A stretch of 64,000 nucleotides of DNA from Paraeggerthella hongkongensis (GCF_003340345.1 NZ_PPTQ01000006.1:107776-171775); one strand, 5' to 3'; shown: positions 46,100 to 55,010, counted from the stretch's first letter. Notes: a model not told the origin generated them from the sequence alone. Translations and numbers: made by a program.

Positions 46100-46876
46100 A
46101 TGGCAAGCCATCACTTCACTCTCACCTCGTACGACCCGGTTTACGTAGTCGCCGAGGAAATCCGAATTCCCGAAGACGCCATCAAAGACCAGGCAATCCG
46201 CTGGTTGAAAAACATGATTTGCAAGGCCGGTGAAGAGCCTAAACTTACCGACAGCTGGATCAGCACCCGCACTGAAGACTTCAAGAGTGTAGATGACCTG
46301 TTGATCTTCATTCGATACAACATGTATAAAGACAGCAGGGAGCTTCAAGAACTGGCAGACCAAGACGTTATCTGCAAAGAACTCGCGACGCGTTTGGTTG
46401 AAGAGCTCCCCGAAGATCTCGTTGAAGGTGCGCTCAACGACGCGAATGTACGCCTTGAGGAAATGATCGCCCGGAACGGTATGACCCTGGAGAGTTTCAG
46501 CCAACAGCGCGGCATCACGGTTGAGCAAGTGTACGCCGACGTCAAAGAGCGCACGCTTCAAAGCCTCCGAGAAGACTCCGCGCTCGAAGCCTACGCAACC
46601 CATCAGGGAATAATCGTTGAGCCTGAAGATTATTACGATATCATTCCCGGAGACAGCATCCAGGACAAGGCGCGGAAGAGGCGCCAGATCGAGATGCAGG
46701 GCCGCCTCGCCCAAATGGAAGAGTACGCCCGAAAGACCAAGGCCCTAAAAGAAGTCATGGAAAACGCGAGGATCAAACGCAAGGCTACCGACACGGAATG
46801 GCTGCGCTACGGAGACACGAGCAACGACGTGCTCAACGCGAACAAGCAGTTCCCTGACAGCTTCGTAGGATTGTAA
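46100..46876 (+). CDS. Trigger-factor C-terminal-domain protein
   Basis: The 258-residue protein matches the substrate-binding C-terminal domain of trigger factor (from about residue 85: ICKELATRLVEELPEDLVEGALND ... GMTLESFSQQRGITVEQVYADVKE ... LEAYATHQGIIVEPEDYY), but has no PPIase domain and only a short N-terminal part without the ribosome-binding GFRKGKxP loop. It is likely a ribosome-independent chaperone. It has GGAGG before the ATG and stands in a cluster with two other folding factors. Confidence 0.7.
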   Translation: MASHHFTLTSYDPVYVVAEEIRIPEDAIKDQAIRWLKNMICKAGEEPKLTDSWISTRTEDFKSVDDLLIFIRYNMYKDSRELQELADQDVICKELATRLVEELPEDLVEGALNDANVRLEEMIARNGMTLESFSQQRGITVEQVYADVKERTLQSLREDSALEAYATHQGIIVEPEDYYDIIPGDSIQDKARKRRQIEMQGRLAQMEEYARKTKALKEVMENARIKRKATDTEWLRYGDTSNDVLNANKQFPDSFVGL

Positions 46877-46884
46877 GACGTAAA

Positions 46885-46924
46885 GCGCGAAGCATCTAAA
46901 AGGATTCTTTTCGATGCTTCGCGC
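46885..46924. terminator. Long hairpin after the chaperone gene
   Basis: GCGCGAAGCATC pairs perfectly with GATGCTTCGCGC around a 16-nt loop. No T run follows. Confidence 0.5.
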
Positions 46925-46961
46925 AAAAGAGAAAATCGAAGCCCCGCGCCGCAACGCGAAT

Positions 46962-47008
46962 GCAAAAGAACCCCCGCCATACTTGAAACCAGGCGGGGGT
47001 TCTTTTGC
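46962..47008. terminator. Bidirectional terminator
   Basis: GCAAAAGAACCCCCGCC pairs perfectly with GGCGGGGGTTCTTTTGC between two convergent genes. Confidence 0.9.
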
Positions 47009-47025
47009 ACTATCGGCGAAAAAGC

Positions 47026-47544
47026 TTAGCGGTAGTCTTCGCCCTGGTCGCCACCAAGCAGCTTCGACTGCTCTTTGAAATGTTTGCTCTTTTCGGCAGC
47101 AGAAACAAAATTCTCAGGCGCATCTTCGATTTCGAGAATCTCCACTTCGAAATTGAGATTCTGGCCAGCCAAAGGATGGTTCAAGTCAAACACCACCACG
47201 CCCTTGCCAACCTCCAAAACCGTCGCAGGCATAGGCGATCCGTCTTCGCCGCTTGCTAGCATAATGCGCTTTCCCACTTTGACGTCGGAAACGGGAATCT
47301 GCTCCAAGGGAATGCGCGCCGTATAATCCTCTAAGTACTCACCGTATCCACCGTATTCATCAACGATAAACGTAGCACGCTCGCCCACTTCGTTCATCTC
47401 CAGAATAGCCTTCTCGAATCCGTCGATCGCCATATCCATACCCGTTTGAAACTTCATCGGATTCTCCGGCGTAGCGAACCCAAAAACCGTGCCATCATCG
47501 AGCTTACCCGTGTAGGTAAGAGTTACCGTAGAGCCAAGTTCCAT
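47026..47544 (-). CDS. SlyD-type FKBP peptidyl-prolyl isomerase
   Basis: The 172-residue protein begins with the FKBP core (VTLTYTGKLDDGTVFG), has an inserted chaperone flap (DEYGGYGEYLEDYTARIPLEQIP) and ends the fold with DLNHPLAGQNLNFEVEILEI, the SlyD signature. The His-rich metal-binding tail of E. coli SlyD is absent. It should assist folding or metal-enzyme maturation. AAGGAG precedes the ATG at 47544. It is 65 nt after a trigger factor on the same strand. Confidence 0.9.
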   Translation of the reverse strand: MELGSTVTLTYTGKLDDGTVFGFATPENPMKFQTGMDMAIDGFEKAILEMNEVGERATFIVDEYGGYGEYLEDYTARIPLEQIPVSDVKVGKRIMLASGEDGSPMPATVLEVGKGVVVFDLNHPLAGQNLNFEVEILEIEDAPENFVSAAEKSKHFKEQSKLLGGDQGEDYR

Positions 47545-47609
47545 CTTCGATCTCCTTTTCGAATCGATTGTCCACCACAACGCGACAGACAATCCAGCGG
47601 GCAGTTCGC

Positions 47610-48923
47610 TTATTCAACCGGTTCTTCTACCACCGTGACCACAGCCGTCTCAACCAGCCATTCCGTCGATTTCGACTGACGACACATCTTTCGGACGGAC
47701 GCCATGCGACCGCTCTTTTCCCAATCTTCACGCGTGCCCTCAAGGCCGCGCTCGCTCGAAAACATTCCATCGATGTCCTCTTCGGAAAGCTCCCAGCCCT
47801 TTTGCGCGAACAGGGATTCAAGAGCGCAGTCGATAGCTGCGCGGCGTTCTGCTTCGTTCGAGATTTTTTCTTTCATCTTGTCGCCATCAATGCTGTTCTG
47901 CAGCATCCATTGCTGCAGGCTGGTTCCCTGCTGCTTGAGCGACTGAATCATCTCGCGTCCGACATCTTGACGAATAAAATCAATGTAATAAGCAGGGACG
48001 GCCCCTTCTAGGCGATTGACCAATTGATCAATCGCTCGATCTACCATCAGACCGGGGAGGTCTTTCCCCTTCTGCATATTGATGGCCAATTTCAACTGCT
48101 TCCGCAGATCATCAACATTTTCGCAACCAACTTTAACCGCAAATGCGTCATCCACTTCAGGCACGATGCACCTTCGCAAACCCTTGACTTCGACGATCGC
48201 GCTCAACTCGCCGTCGCCGTATTCCGATTCGCCTTCGGCATCTTTTGCCTCGAAGTCGAATTCGAGCCTGTCGCCGACTTTCGAACCAATTACCTGAGCA
48301 TCAAACGATTCGGGCATGGTTCCCTCGCCCAGACCTATCATGCGGTCGGCCGCTCCAAGACCAGACACCATCCTGCCGTGGTTCGTCACGGTCAAGGTCA
48401 TTTCAACATAGTCACCCCATTCGGCTTTATGCTCAGCATCATCGATCGTTTCAAAAGAATGGTAATAGCTTTGCAGTTCGCGAATCTGAGCTTTAATATC
48501 CTGCTCGGTTGCCTCCTCGGGCGGCATCACGATAGAAACCGGTTCATAACTTGCCAGATGCATGCTCGGCGCAACGGGTCCGGACACATCGAACGAGAAC
48601 GGCTTCCCTTCTTCCAGCATCTCGGCAACGTTGAATTGAGGATCCCCGATAAAAAGAACTCCCTCATCATCGATAGCTTTGAAGGCAAATTCATTGATAA
48701 GCGTCTCGGCAACTCCGCCCATAGCGTTCGCATGACCGCCTACGCTTTGCTCCAAGATATTGCGAGGGGCTTTGCCTTTCCGAAAGCCCGGAATATCTTT
48801 TTGAGAGATCTGGCGAAAAAACTCTTTCGCTGATTCTTCGACTTCCTGCACCGTTGCGACCATGGTGAAAGAGAGCTCTTGAACCTCGCCATCATCCACG
48901 CGCGTTTTGTCTTTGATTAGCAC
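47610..48923 (-). CDS. Trigger factor (second, island-borne type)
   Basis: The 437-residue protein has all three trigger factor domains: an N-terminal ribosome-binding domain with GFRKGKAP, a FKBP-like middle domain (about 150-240; GDYVEMTLTV, GDRLEFDF) and the C-terminal arm. The N-terminus is shorter than usual. I choose the GTG at 48923 with GGGGA upstream; longer frames start at weak codons and overlap the TACAAT promoter region. The sequence is diverged from housekeeping trigger factors, so it may be dedicated to clients encoded nearby. Confidence 0.85.
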   Translation of the reverse strand: MLIKDKTRVDDGEVQELSFTMVATVQEVEESAKEFFRQISQKDIPGFRKGKAPRNILEQSVGGHANAMGGVAETLINEFAFKAIDDEGVLFIGDPQFNVAEMLEEGKPFSFDVSGPVAPSMHLASYEPVSIVMPPEEATEQDIKAQIRELQSYYHSFETIDDAEHKAEWGDYVEMTLTVTNHGRMVSGLGAADRMIGLGEGTMPESFDAQVIGSKVGDRLEFDFEAKDAEGESEYGDGELSAIVEVKGLRRCIVPEVDDAFAVKVGCENVDDLRKQLKLAINMQKGKDLPGLMVDRAIDQLVNRLEGAVPAYYIDFIRQDVGREMIQSLKQQGTSLQQWMLQNSIDGDKMKEKISNEAERRAAIDCALESLFAQKGWELSEEDIDGMFSSERGLEGTREDWEKSGRMASVRKMCRQSKSTEWLVETAVVTVVEEPVE

Positions 48924-49169
48924 GATTTCCCCCGAGTAGTTCGAAGATGTTTGGCTTTTTTGAACCCTGTTCAACTTGCATTCAAGCCCGCTGACTGCAT
49001 GGTAGTAATTGTACCACAATCGCCCTGCTATAATTCTTGTTATATGGCCTTTAATCAGGCTAAACTATCAAAAGCAACGTGTTTGTAACTTAGCAGAAAA
49101 CGCCCGAAAACTACGATGAAAACACCGAAACGAATAGGCTTATTTTCCTTTGTTTGCAGGGAGGAAATC

Positions 49170-49586
49170 ATGGGGACCTACGAGCGCGAGCAGCAGCACA
49201 TCAAACAGGGAATTGCCCAGCGAGGCCAAGCAGCACTCGACTATTTTGCGGAGCTGGATGCCGAGCTTTCTGAAGAGGCATCCTGCCTTACGCATCGCCC
49301 GGATTACAGCAAAACGCTCTTCGCACCTGAGCACGATGACATCTATCGGGAATTCTGTTCTTACCTCGACCTACCCAAGCCTCGCTTCTTCGACAAAGTT
49401 GAAAGCCCTCTCGTGATCGAAGGACTCACGGCAGCCGATGTCTACTTTGCTATGAAGTCGAAGAATCCGCGAATTGTTTCGATAGACGGAGCGGCTGTAT
49501 ACAACATGCTCGTCAAGCTTCGTACGCAACCCGAAATCACCAAGCGGGTGCTGAGTTTCACTCCCACGTGCTACAAATGCGGATAG
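49170..49586 (+). CDS. Unknown protein ending in CYKCG
   Basis: The 138-residue, mainly helical, acidic protein ends in FTPTCYKCG. Apart from two scattered Cys (in ASCLTH and REFCSYL) the C-terminal CxxC is its only striking motif. A strong GGGAGG lies before the ATG at 49170. The closest gene on the same strand is the radical SAM protein 460 nt downstream. It could be its substrate, a metal carrier or a small redox partner. Family not recognised. Confidence 0.6.
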   Translation: MGTYEREQQHIKQGIAQRGQAALDYFAELDAELSEEASCLTHRPDYSKTLFAPEHDDIYREFCSYLDLPKPRFFDKVESPLVIEGLTAADVYFAMKSKNPRIVSIDGAAVYNMLVKLRTQPEITKRVLSFTPTCYKCG

Positions 49587-49592
49587 CAGGCT

Positions 49593-49868
49593 CTACGCAG
49601 GATCAGCCGTATTCAAACGAATAGCGCATTTTTGTAGCTCGTCAACCATGCGCATGTCTACCGCTCCATCGCACGCGAGCCCCTGATCAATCTGCGCGTC
49701 AATCAAAAAGCAGGCCCGAACGAAATCTTCGTTCTGCTGGCTAAGCATCCCCAAGCGACGCGCGACCTCGAATCCCTTTTCAAGATCGGTCGATTTCGCA
49801 ACTCGCCAAAGATGCAGCGTCACCAAGCGCACCGACCCTTGAAAACGTCTTTCAACAGGAACTTCCAC
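49593..49868 (-). CDS. Unknown small helical protein
   Basis: The 91-residue protein starts at GTG 49868 with AAGGAGG seven nt upstream. The composition is that of a compact helical protein (STDLEKGFEVARRLGMLSQQNEDF). It is divergent from the radical SAM gene. No family recognised. Confidence 0.55.
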   Translation of the reverse strand: MEVPVERRFQGSVRLVTLHLWRVAKSTDLEKGFEVARRLGMLSQQNEDFVRACFLIDAQIDQGLACDGAVDMRMVDELQKCAIRLNTADPA

Positions 49869-50047
49869 CGCGCGACCTCCTTGTATTGCCCTCAGCAATG
49901 ATGCGTCTCGTCATACAAGTCGCCTATACCGACTATAATGGAGCAAGCAAAAAGTCCAACCCCGATCGAACAAATAACCCCAGACCAGCATGCAAAAACC
50001 GCATCTTCAACAACCCATTGTCGAACAGATACGAACGGAGCGCCCGC

Positions 50048-51328
50048 ATGTCCGATGAAGCACTCGATGCAGCCCTCGCCGAATACGCCGACGTCGAAAA
50101 ACGCTACGTGCAAACCCTTGAGAAAAAGGGGTTGATATTCGCTCCAAAATACGCTGACGCCGATCTTTGCGCCCAGCTTCGCACACGCCTGATTGCACGA
50201 GGAGTTGCTTCGCGCAATAGCGGGGCAAGTCTCAGCGTGGGCCATCTTTCGTCGGCCTGCGTGGAATGCACCGGCAACCGCGGATCGGAAACGTTTTCCA
50301 CTACGTTCAAGTGCCACCGAGATTGCTATTTTTGCTTCAACCACAACCAACCCGAATACGAAACGTTCTTTCGCGAAGGCTGTCCCTGGAAGGAAACCCT
50401 CGAACGATCGGCAAGCGAGAACCAAACTCTTGCTTGCGTGGGTCTAACCGGAGGCGAGCCTCTACTCGATCTGGAAAACGCGATCGACTTTTTACAACAT
50501 GCAGAAAGAACGTGGCCAAACGCACACAAACGCATGTACACCTCAGGGGATCTGCTGACCGAAGAGAGCGCTGCGAGATTGTGCGCGGCCGGATTGGATG
50601 AAATCCGATTCAGCGTAAAGGACGACGATACTCCCGATCAGCAAAAGCAAGTTATTGCAGCTATGCGCGTCGCCAAGCGCCACATTCCCTCGGTCATGGT
50701 GGAAATGCCGGTGATTCCCGGTTCCGAGCAACATATGCACAAGTTGTTCCGCGCATTCCAAGAGGTCGGCATCGATGGCATCAACCTTTTGGAATTCTGC
50801 TTCCCCTTCTGCAACTGGGACGAATTCAGCAAGCGAGGATTCATGCTGAAGAACCCTCCATTCGAGGTCATGTACGACTACGATTATTCGGGCGGCTTGG
50901 CCGTCGCCGGTAGTGAATCACTTGCCCTTTCACTTATGGAGTGGGCACTTGACGAGGGAATATCGTTTGGAATGCACTACTGCTCTCTTGAAAACAAGCA
51001 CCGCAGCGAGCTTCGACAGAAAAACGAACGAGCTGCCAACGCTCATCCGTGCGTAGTATTCGACAACGACGATTTCTTTTTGAAAACGGCAAAAGTGTTT
51101 GGAAAGGATGTGCCTCCGGTACGCGCAGCGCTTCAAGAAGCAGGCTGCACCGACTTCATGGAAGACCCGGCCGAACAATCCCTTGCATTCCCTCCGCGCT
51201 TTCTCGATACAGCGCGCAGCATCACGGCAAATAACGGAAAGTCCGTCCGCATCATGACATGTTACTTGGTGTGCGAGAGCAATGACTCGGAAAGCTACCT
51301 GATTGACGTGGCTTTGCGCGAAGCATAG
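50048..51328 (+). CDS. Radical SAM protein of unknown function
   Basis: The 426-residue protein has a radical SAM cluster motif CHRDCYFC (C-x3-C-x2-C, about residue 95), GGEPLLD for SAM binding and the later STGxL-like TSGDLLTEE. Extra cysteines upstream (VECTGN) and at the C-terminus (MTCYLVCES) could hold an auxiliary site. It is not MoaA-like in the rest of the sequence. Placed beside a molybdoenzyme and the CYKCG protein, it may modify a protein or a cofactor of this system; that is inference. GGAG precedes the ATG. Confidence 0.8.
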   Translation: MSDEALDAALAEYADVEKRYVQTLEKKGLIFAPKYADADLCAQLRTRLIARGVASRNSGASLSVGHLSSACVECTGNRGSETFSTTFKCHRDCYFCFNHNQPEYETFFREGCPWKETLERSASENQTLACVGLTGGEPLLDLENAIDFLQHAERTWPNAHKRMYTSGDLLTEESAARLCAAGLDEIRFSVKDDDTPDQQKQVIAAMRVAKRHIPSVMVEMPVIPGSEQHMHKLFRAFQEVGIDGINLLEFCFPFCNWDEFSKRGFMLKNPPFEVMYDYDYSGGLAVAGSESLALSLMEWALDEGISFGMHYCSLENKHRSELRQKNERAANAHPCVVFDNDDFFLKTAKVFGKDVPPVRAALQEAGCTDFMEDPAEQSLAFPPRFLDTARSITANNGKSVRIMTCYLVCESNDSESYLIDVALREA

Positions 51329-51367
51329 TGCCACAAAGCTTGCACGGCATCCAAGCGAACTTCAAAA

Positions 51368-51393
51368 AAGCGCCCCGGACGTCCGGGGCGCTT
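51368..51393. terminator. Bidirectional terminator
   Basis: AAGCGCCCCGGAC pairs perfectly with GTCCGGGGCGCTT between convergent genes, with an A run on the left flank and TTCTTATT on the right. Confidence 0.9.
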
Positions 51394-51427
51394 CTTATTC
51401 ACGCATGCGCGGTCAGGCGTACAGAAA

Positions 51428-51763
51428 CTACGCAACCTTCCAAGGAGCGCCCGCCGGATTCAATTTGCGACGAAGAGAAAGTTCTTCAGCAAAAAGAATG
51501 CAGTAGCGCATACCCTTAAGTGTCACGTACAAGCACGCGATCTCATGCTTGCCACCATGGTTGAACACGTCGTACGTCAGGTACTTACGATCAAGCATAT
51601 CCTGGTATATAGGATTGCCTTTAAGCTTGCTCAAAAGCATGTTCGTAGACTCGCGCCCCAGTTCGTCCTGCTTCAGGCAGATGTTGTACAGGATGTTCTC
51701 CTGCTCCTCCGTCAGTCGACCCAGTTCTTCGACTTCTCGCTTGATCTCGTCTTCAGTTGCCAT
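51428..51763 (-). CDS. Unknown protein, last gene of the molybdoenzyme operon
   Basis: The 111-residue protein is predominantly helical in its first half (EIKREVEELGRLTEEQENILYNICLKQ...) and ends with a short beta-rich part (IACLYVTLKGMRYCILF). GGAGGC is upstream. It follows the other operon genes on the same strand after a hairpin at 51893, so its expression may be lower. Winged-helix-like structure is possible but not shown. Confidence 0.6.
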   Translation of the reverse strand: MATEDEIKREVEELGRLTEEQENILYNICLKQDELGRESTNMLLSKLKGNPIYQDMLDRKYLTYDVFNHGGKHEIACLYVTLKGMRYCILFAEELSLRRKLNPAGAPWKVA

Positions 51764-51892
51764 AAGAGCCTTGCCTCCTTGCGCGGTCCGGTGTTCGCTT
51801 TTTCGGCGTTTCCCATAGTTTTCAATACGATGCCCGTAAAGCTCTTTCCCCCCTGAAAAGCGCTACGGGCAACGTAGTGCTCCCCATTTCAA

Positions 51893-51928
51893 GAAAGGAC
51901 TCGCCCCGAGAAACAAGCGAGCCCTTTC
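51893..51928 (-). terminator. Hairpin between operon genes
   Basis: GAAAGGACTCGC pairs with GCGAGCCCTTTC with one mismatch; a weak terminator or attenuator inside the operon. Confidence 0.55.
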
Positions 51929-51960
51929 TCTTCACTTCAGCAAAAGCACATCGCTTAAGC

Positions 51961-52230
51961 TTATTCCGCCGGCTTGATGTCCTTGAAGCTGCCGCCAAGA
52001 CCAAGTTCGCCAGCACCTTCGTTACCAGTAGCCTTCGTGGAGGTGTAACCGCCCCAAGCGCGGGCAATGTACTTGCCCTTCACGAAGAAGATCTGCGCCT
52101 TCATCAGCTCGGCCTTGGTAATGCCGCACTCAGCCATAGCTTCATCTTGGCTCTTGCCCTCAGCCAGCAGAGCGTTCAGCTTCTCTGCGCCCTCGGGTGC
52201 GTCAAGTGCCAAAAATTCGTCACGAGTCAT
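51961..52230 (-). CDS. Small unknown subunit or maturation protein
   Basis: The 89-residue protein starts at ATG 52230 directly after AAGGAGGG. It has a helical first half (EGAEKLNALLAEGKSQDEAMAECGITKAELMKAQIFF) that resembles a small helix-turn-helix or adaptor, and a Gly-rich tail. It follows the small subunit by 87 nt and is likely part of the operon. Family not recognised. Confidence 0.6.
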   Translation of the reverse strand: MTRDEFLALDAPEGAEKLNALLAEGKSQDEAMAECGITKAELMKAQIFFVKGKYIARAWGGYTSTKATGNEGAGELGLGGSFKDIKPAE

Positions 52231-52317
52231 TTCGCCCTCCTTGTCAGTCTTCAACACGATACCGTGGTCACCGGCTACGCAACCGATGGCCACGGTAATC
52301 CTACCTAGAGCGCAAGC

Positions 52318-52677
52318 TTAGAGCTGGAACAGCACCATCGGGCGGTCGAACTCAGCCATCTTGGCCTGCATCTCCTCAAGCGTACCGTAGTACATGGAAG
52401 CAGACTCTTCTACCTGCACAGCCATCGGGCGCTGGCCGGCCTTATCGCCGCCCGTTCCCCAATGCTCGGAGAAGATGGACGTCGGGCACGGGATGTAGAA
52501 CCATTCCCAAGCGTCGCCGTCATTGCCCTCGCCCTTCTTGAACGGACCAACTTCGACTTCCTTGATGCCGAACTGATCGAGAGGAAGGCCAAGCTCTTCC
52601 TTGCAGGCAATCTCAGCGGCATGATTGCCAGAGAAATAGGTGTAATCAACGAGCAAAGCGTATTTCTGATCTGCCAT
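52318..52677 (-). CDS. Small subunit of molybdoenzyme: ferredoxin-like fold with lost cysteines
   Basis: The 119-residue protein aligns in my reading with the DmsB/PsrB-type electron-transfer subunit: YALLVDYTYFSGNHAAEIACKEE corresponds to the DYxxCxGCHxCExACKxE region. The four Fe-S positions 15, 18, 21 and 25 (exact C-x2-C-x2-C-x3-C spacing) are Phe, Asn, Ala and Cys. In the second half the equivalents also seem lost (about 69, 72, 86, 90 are Phe, His, Ala, Glu), and only Cys25 and Cys64 remain. So no cluster is possible. It starts 21 nt after the large subunit, with AAGGAAG upstream, and is surely made with it. Its role is probably structural. Confidence 0.8.
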   Translation of the reverse strand: MADQKYALLVDYTYFSGNHAAEIACKEELGLPLDQFGIKEVEVGPFKKGEGNDGDAWEWFYIPCPTSIFSEHWGTGGDKAGQRPMAVQVEESASMYYGTLEEMQAKMAEFDRPMVLFQL

Positions 52678-52697
52678 TGGTGTCACTTCCTTTCTTG

Positions 52698-55010
52698 TTA
52701 GTCCTGGTCAAGGCTACGGACGCGACGAACGTTGCACATGACGCCCTTGTAAGGAGCACCGAAGCCAAGCTTACCAACATTGAAGTGCGGAACCAGACTG
52801 TTGAAGTTGGACTTCCAAACGCCGAACAGGTTGGGCTCTTCGCCATCCTGCTCGGGGAACCACCAGCCATGAGCGCAGTTCAGGATACCGGGCTTGATGA
52901 CCGGAGTAACCTCGGCCTTGAAGCGAGCCTCGCCGAACATGTTGTAAACCTCGCACCAGTCGCCATCGGTGATGCCGTATTCCTCGGCGGTCTGCGGGTT
53001 GAGCTGCACCCACGGCCACGGATCGATCTGACGCAAAGACGGCACGTGACGATGCTCGGAGTGGAACGAGCTGTAACGACGAGAGCCAGACGTAGAAATC
53101 AGCGGATACTGACCGGCAAACTCAGGCTTGCTGATCGGGCTGTAGTTCGGCTCTTCGTAGTACGGCAGCGGGTCCTCGCCCCAGGATTCGTACAGAATCG
53201 AGTAGGCTTCGATCTGGCCGGTAATGGTGTTGAAGCCGGGCTCTCCGTCGAAGCGGAGCAGGCCCTTCTCGTACTTCTCGTACTCGAAGCCATGAGCGCC
53301 GGGCTGATACAGGCCAAGCTCCTGGAAGGTCTTCCAGTCGAAGCCAAGCTCCTTCAGCTGATCGCTGTAGAAGTCCTCAACAGCCGTTGCCAGAGCATCG
53401 AGGTCGAGGGACTTGCCGTCAGCAGGCTTGTACCACGGCCACCAGCCCGGGTTGAGGCGCTGACCAAACATGAGGCAGATCTCGACGTCGGACTTGCACT
53501 CGCCAACCTGCAGAGCCTTGTTCATGGGGCCCATGAACACGGTGTTGCGGCCATAGTGCGTCAGAACGATGCCGTTGTGCTCGGCCCACGTTGCCATCGG
53601 CAAGAAGTAGTCGCCCACGGCCATAGCCGTCGGGGTCATGGTGAGGTCCTGAACGACCACGAACTCGAGCTTCTGCAGAGCCTTATGCCAACGCTTCGGC
53701 TGAGCGGAGCAGGTCGGAGTCAGGAAGTTGGAGCTGTTGAACCAACCCATCTTCAGAGCATAGGGCTCGTCGGATTCCATGGTGTTCAGCGTCTCGTCGG
53801 GCTGCGTGGTAGCCATGCCGGTGGACAGACCCGGCCATGCAGCAGCACCGATGCGCTTCTCCCACACAGAGTCTTCCATAGCGCCACGCTGCTCCATACG
53901 CCACTTGCCAAGCAGAGCAGACGGAGGACCAAGCGTCAGGCCACCGGGGCGGTCGATCGAGCCAGCCAGAGCGGCAAGAATGATGAACGCCTGGGACAGC
54001 TGCACGCCGTTCTTGTTCTGATCGAACGCCAGACCCCATGCCCAACCGACAGGACGCTCGGTACCGATAATGTGCGCAACGCGCTTGATATCCTCGGCGG
54101 GAACCGTGGTGATCTCGGCAACCTTGTCGACGGGGTACTCAGCAGCACGCTCTTTGATCTCGTCCAAGCCGTAGATCCACTTCTCAGCGAACTCGTGATC
54201 GTACTCGTCGTTCTCGAACATGAGGTTCATGATGGCCAAAGCAAGAGCGGTGTCCGTCTGAGGACGAACCTGCAGGTTGATGTTGCCGTCATGAGCGCCC
54301 ACCCACGTGATACGGGGGTCGATGGAGATAATCTTGGTGCCAAGCTTCATGAGGTCGACCAGGCAGTGGCCGAAGAAGCCGTCGCCGTTGGACGGAAGAG
54401 GTTCTTTACCCCAAACAACAATGTACTTCGGCACTTCGTAACGCGGATCCTGGTAGCTGCCAGGCAGATGGCCGGCATAGTCGAGCTCGGGATAGCCAGC
54501 ACCCAAAACGTAGTCGGAAATGGAGCAGCGCGGACCGTAGCAGGACCAACCGGACTGCGTGTAGCAGCAGTTGGGCGACTGCAGAACGGAGAAGGTCAGC
54601 GCATAGTAGAAGATGCAGGCCTCGCGACCAGTACCGCCGAAGCACACGATCGACTCGGGACCATACGTCTCCTGGAAATAACGAACCTTCTCGCAAATGG
54701 TATCCAGAGCCTCGTCCCACGTGGTCTGAACCCACTTGTCCTTGCCGCGATCGGCATAATCGCGCTTCATCGGGTGGATGATACGCGACGGAGCGTACGT
54801 GTACTCGCGAAGAGCAAGGTTCATTGCGTTCACGCGACCGGTGGTGATGGGGTTGTCGTCATCGCCCTCGATGCGGATCAGCTCGCCGTCCTTGGTAACA
54901 ACCTTGACGCCGTACCCTACGGGATGGCTTCCCGGAGGCGACCACGTATTGCTACGGGTTACAACCGTCCCATCCTCCATTACGGTTTGCCACTGTTTAC
55001 CGTATGCCAT
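52698..55010 (-). CDS. Bis-MGD molybdopterin oxidoreductase large subunit without the N-terminal Fe-S site
   Basis: The 770-residue protein has the DMSO-reductase-family order: an N-terminal domain, WDEALDTICEK, the active-site region NCCYTQSGWSCYGPRC (about 147-162), IISIDPR, the FVVVQDLTMTPTAMAVGDYFLPMATWAEHNG block and the cofactor-binding C-terminal domain ending HGWWFPEQDGEEP. No cysteine precedes residue 106, so the usual CxxC-x3-C [4Fe-4S] site is absent; in this it resembles the pyrogallol transhydroxylase large subunit. There is no Tat signal, so it is cytoplasmic. Related enzymes dehydroxylate catechols or transfer hydroxyl groups on aromatics. The nearby aromatic-acid-type transporter supports an aromatic substrate; the exact reaction is unknown. 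Confidence 0.88.
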   Translation of the reverse strand: MAYGKQWQTVMEDGTVVTRSNTWSPPGSHPVGYGVKVVTKDGELIRIEGDDDNPITTGRVNAMNLALREYTYAPSRIIHPMKRDYADRGKDKWVQTTWDEALDTICEKVRYFQETYGPESIVCFGGTGREACIFYYALTFSVLQSPNCCYTQSGWSCYGPRCSISDYVLGAGYPELDYAGHLPGSYQDPRYEVPKYIVVWGKEPLPSNGDGFFGHCLVDLMKLGTKIISIDPRITWVGAHDGNINLQVRPQTDTALALAIMNLMFENDEYDHEFAEKWIYGLDEIKERAAEYPVDKVAEITTVPAEDIKRVAHIIGTERPVGWAWGLAFDQNKNGVQLSQAFIILAALAGSIDRPGGLTLGPPSALLGKWRMEQRGAMEDSVWEKRIGAAAWPGLSTGMATTQPDETLNTMESDEPYALKMGWFNSSNFLTPTCSAQPKRWHKALQKLEFVVVQDLTMTPTAMAVGDYFLPMATWAEHNGIVLTHYGRNTVFMGPMNKALQVGECKSDVEICLMFGQRLNPGWWPWYKPADGKSLDLDALATAVEDFYSDQLKELGFDWKTFQELGLYQPGAHGFEYEKYEKGLLRFDGEPGFNTITGQIEAYSILYESWGEDPLPYYEEPNYSPISKPEFAGQYPLISTSGSRRYSSFHSEHRHVPSLRQIDPWPWVQLNPQTAEEYGITDGDWCEVYNMFGEARFKAEVTPVIKPGILNCAHGWWFPEQDGEEPNLFGVWKSNFNSLVPHFNVGKLGFGAPYKGVMCNVRRVRSLDQD

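Noticed and set aside
50048..51328. MoaA-type molybdenum cofactor synthesis enzyme
   Set aside because: The cluster motif and C-terminal part do not fit MoaA; it is only a neighbour of a molybdoenzyme.
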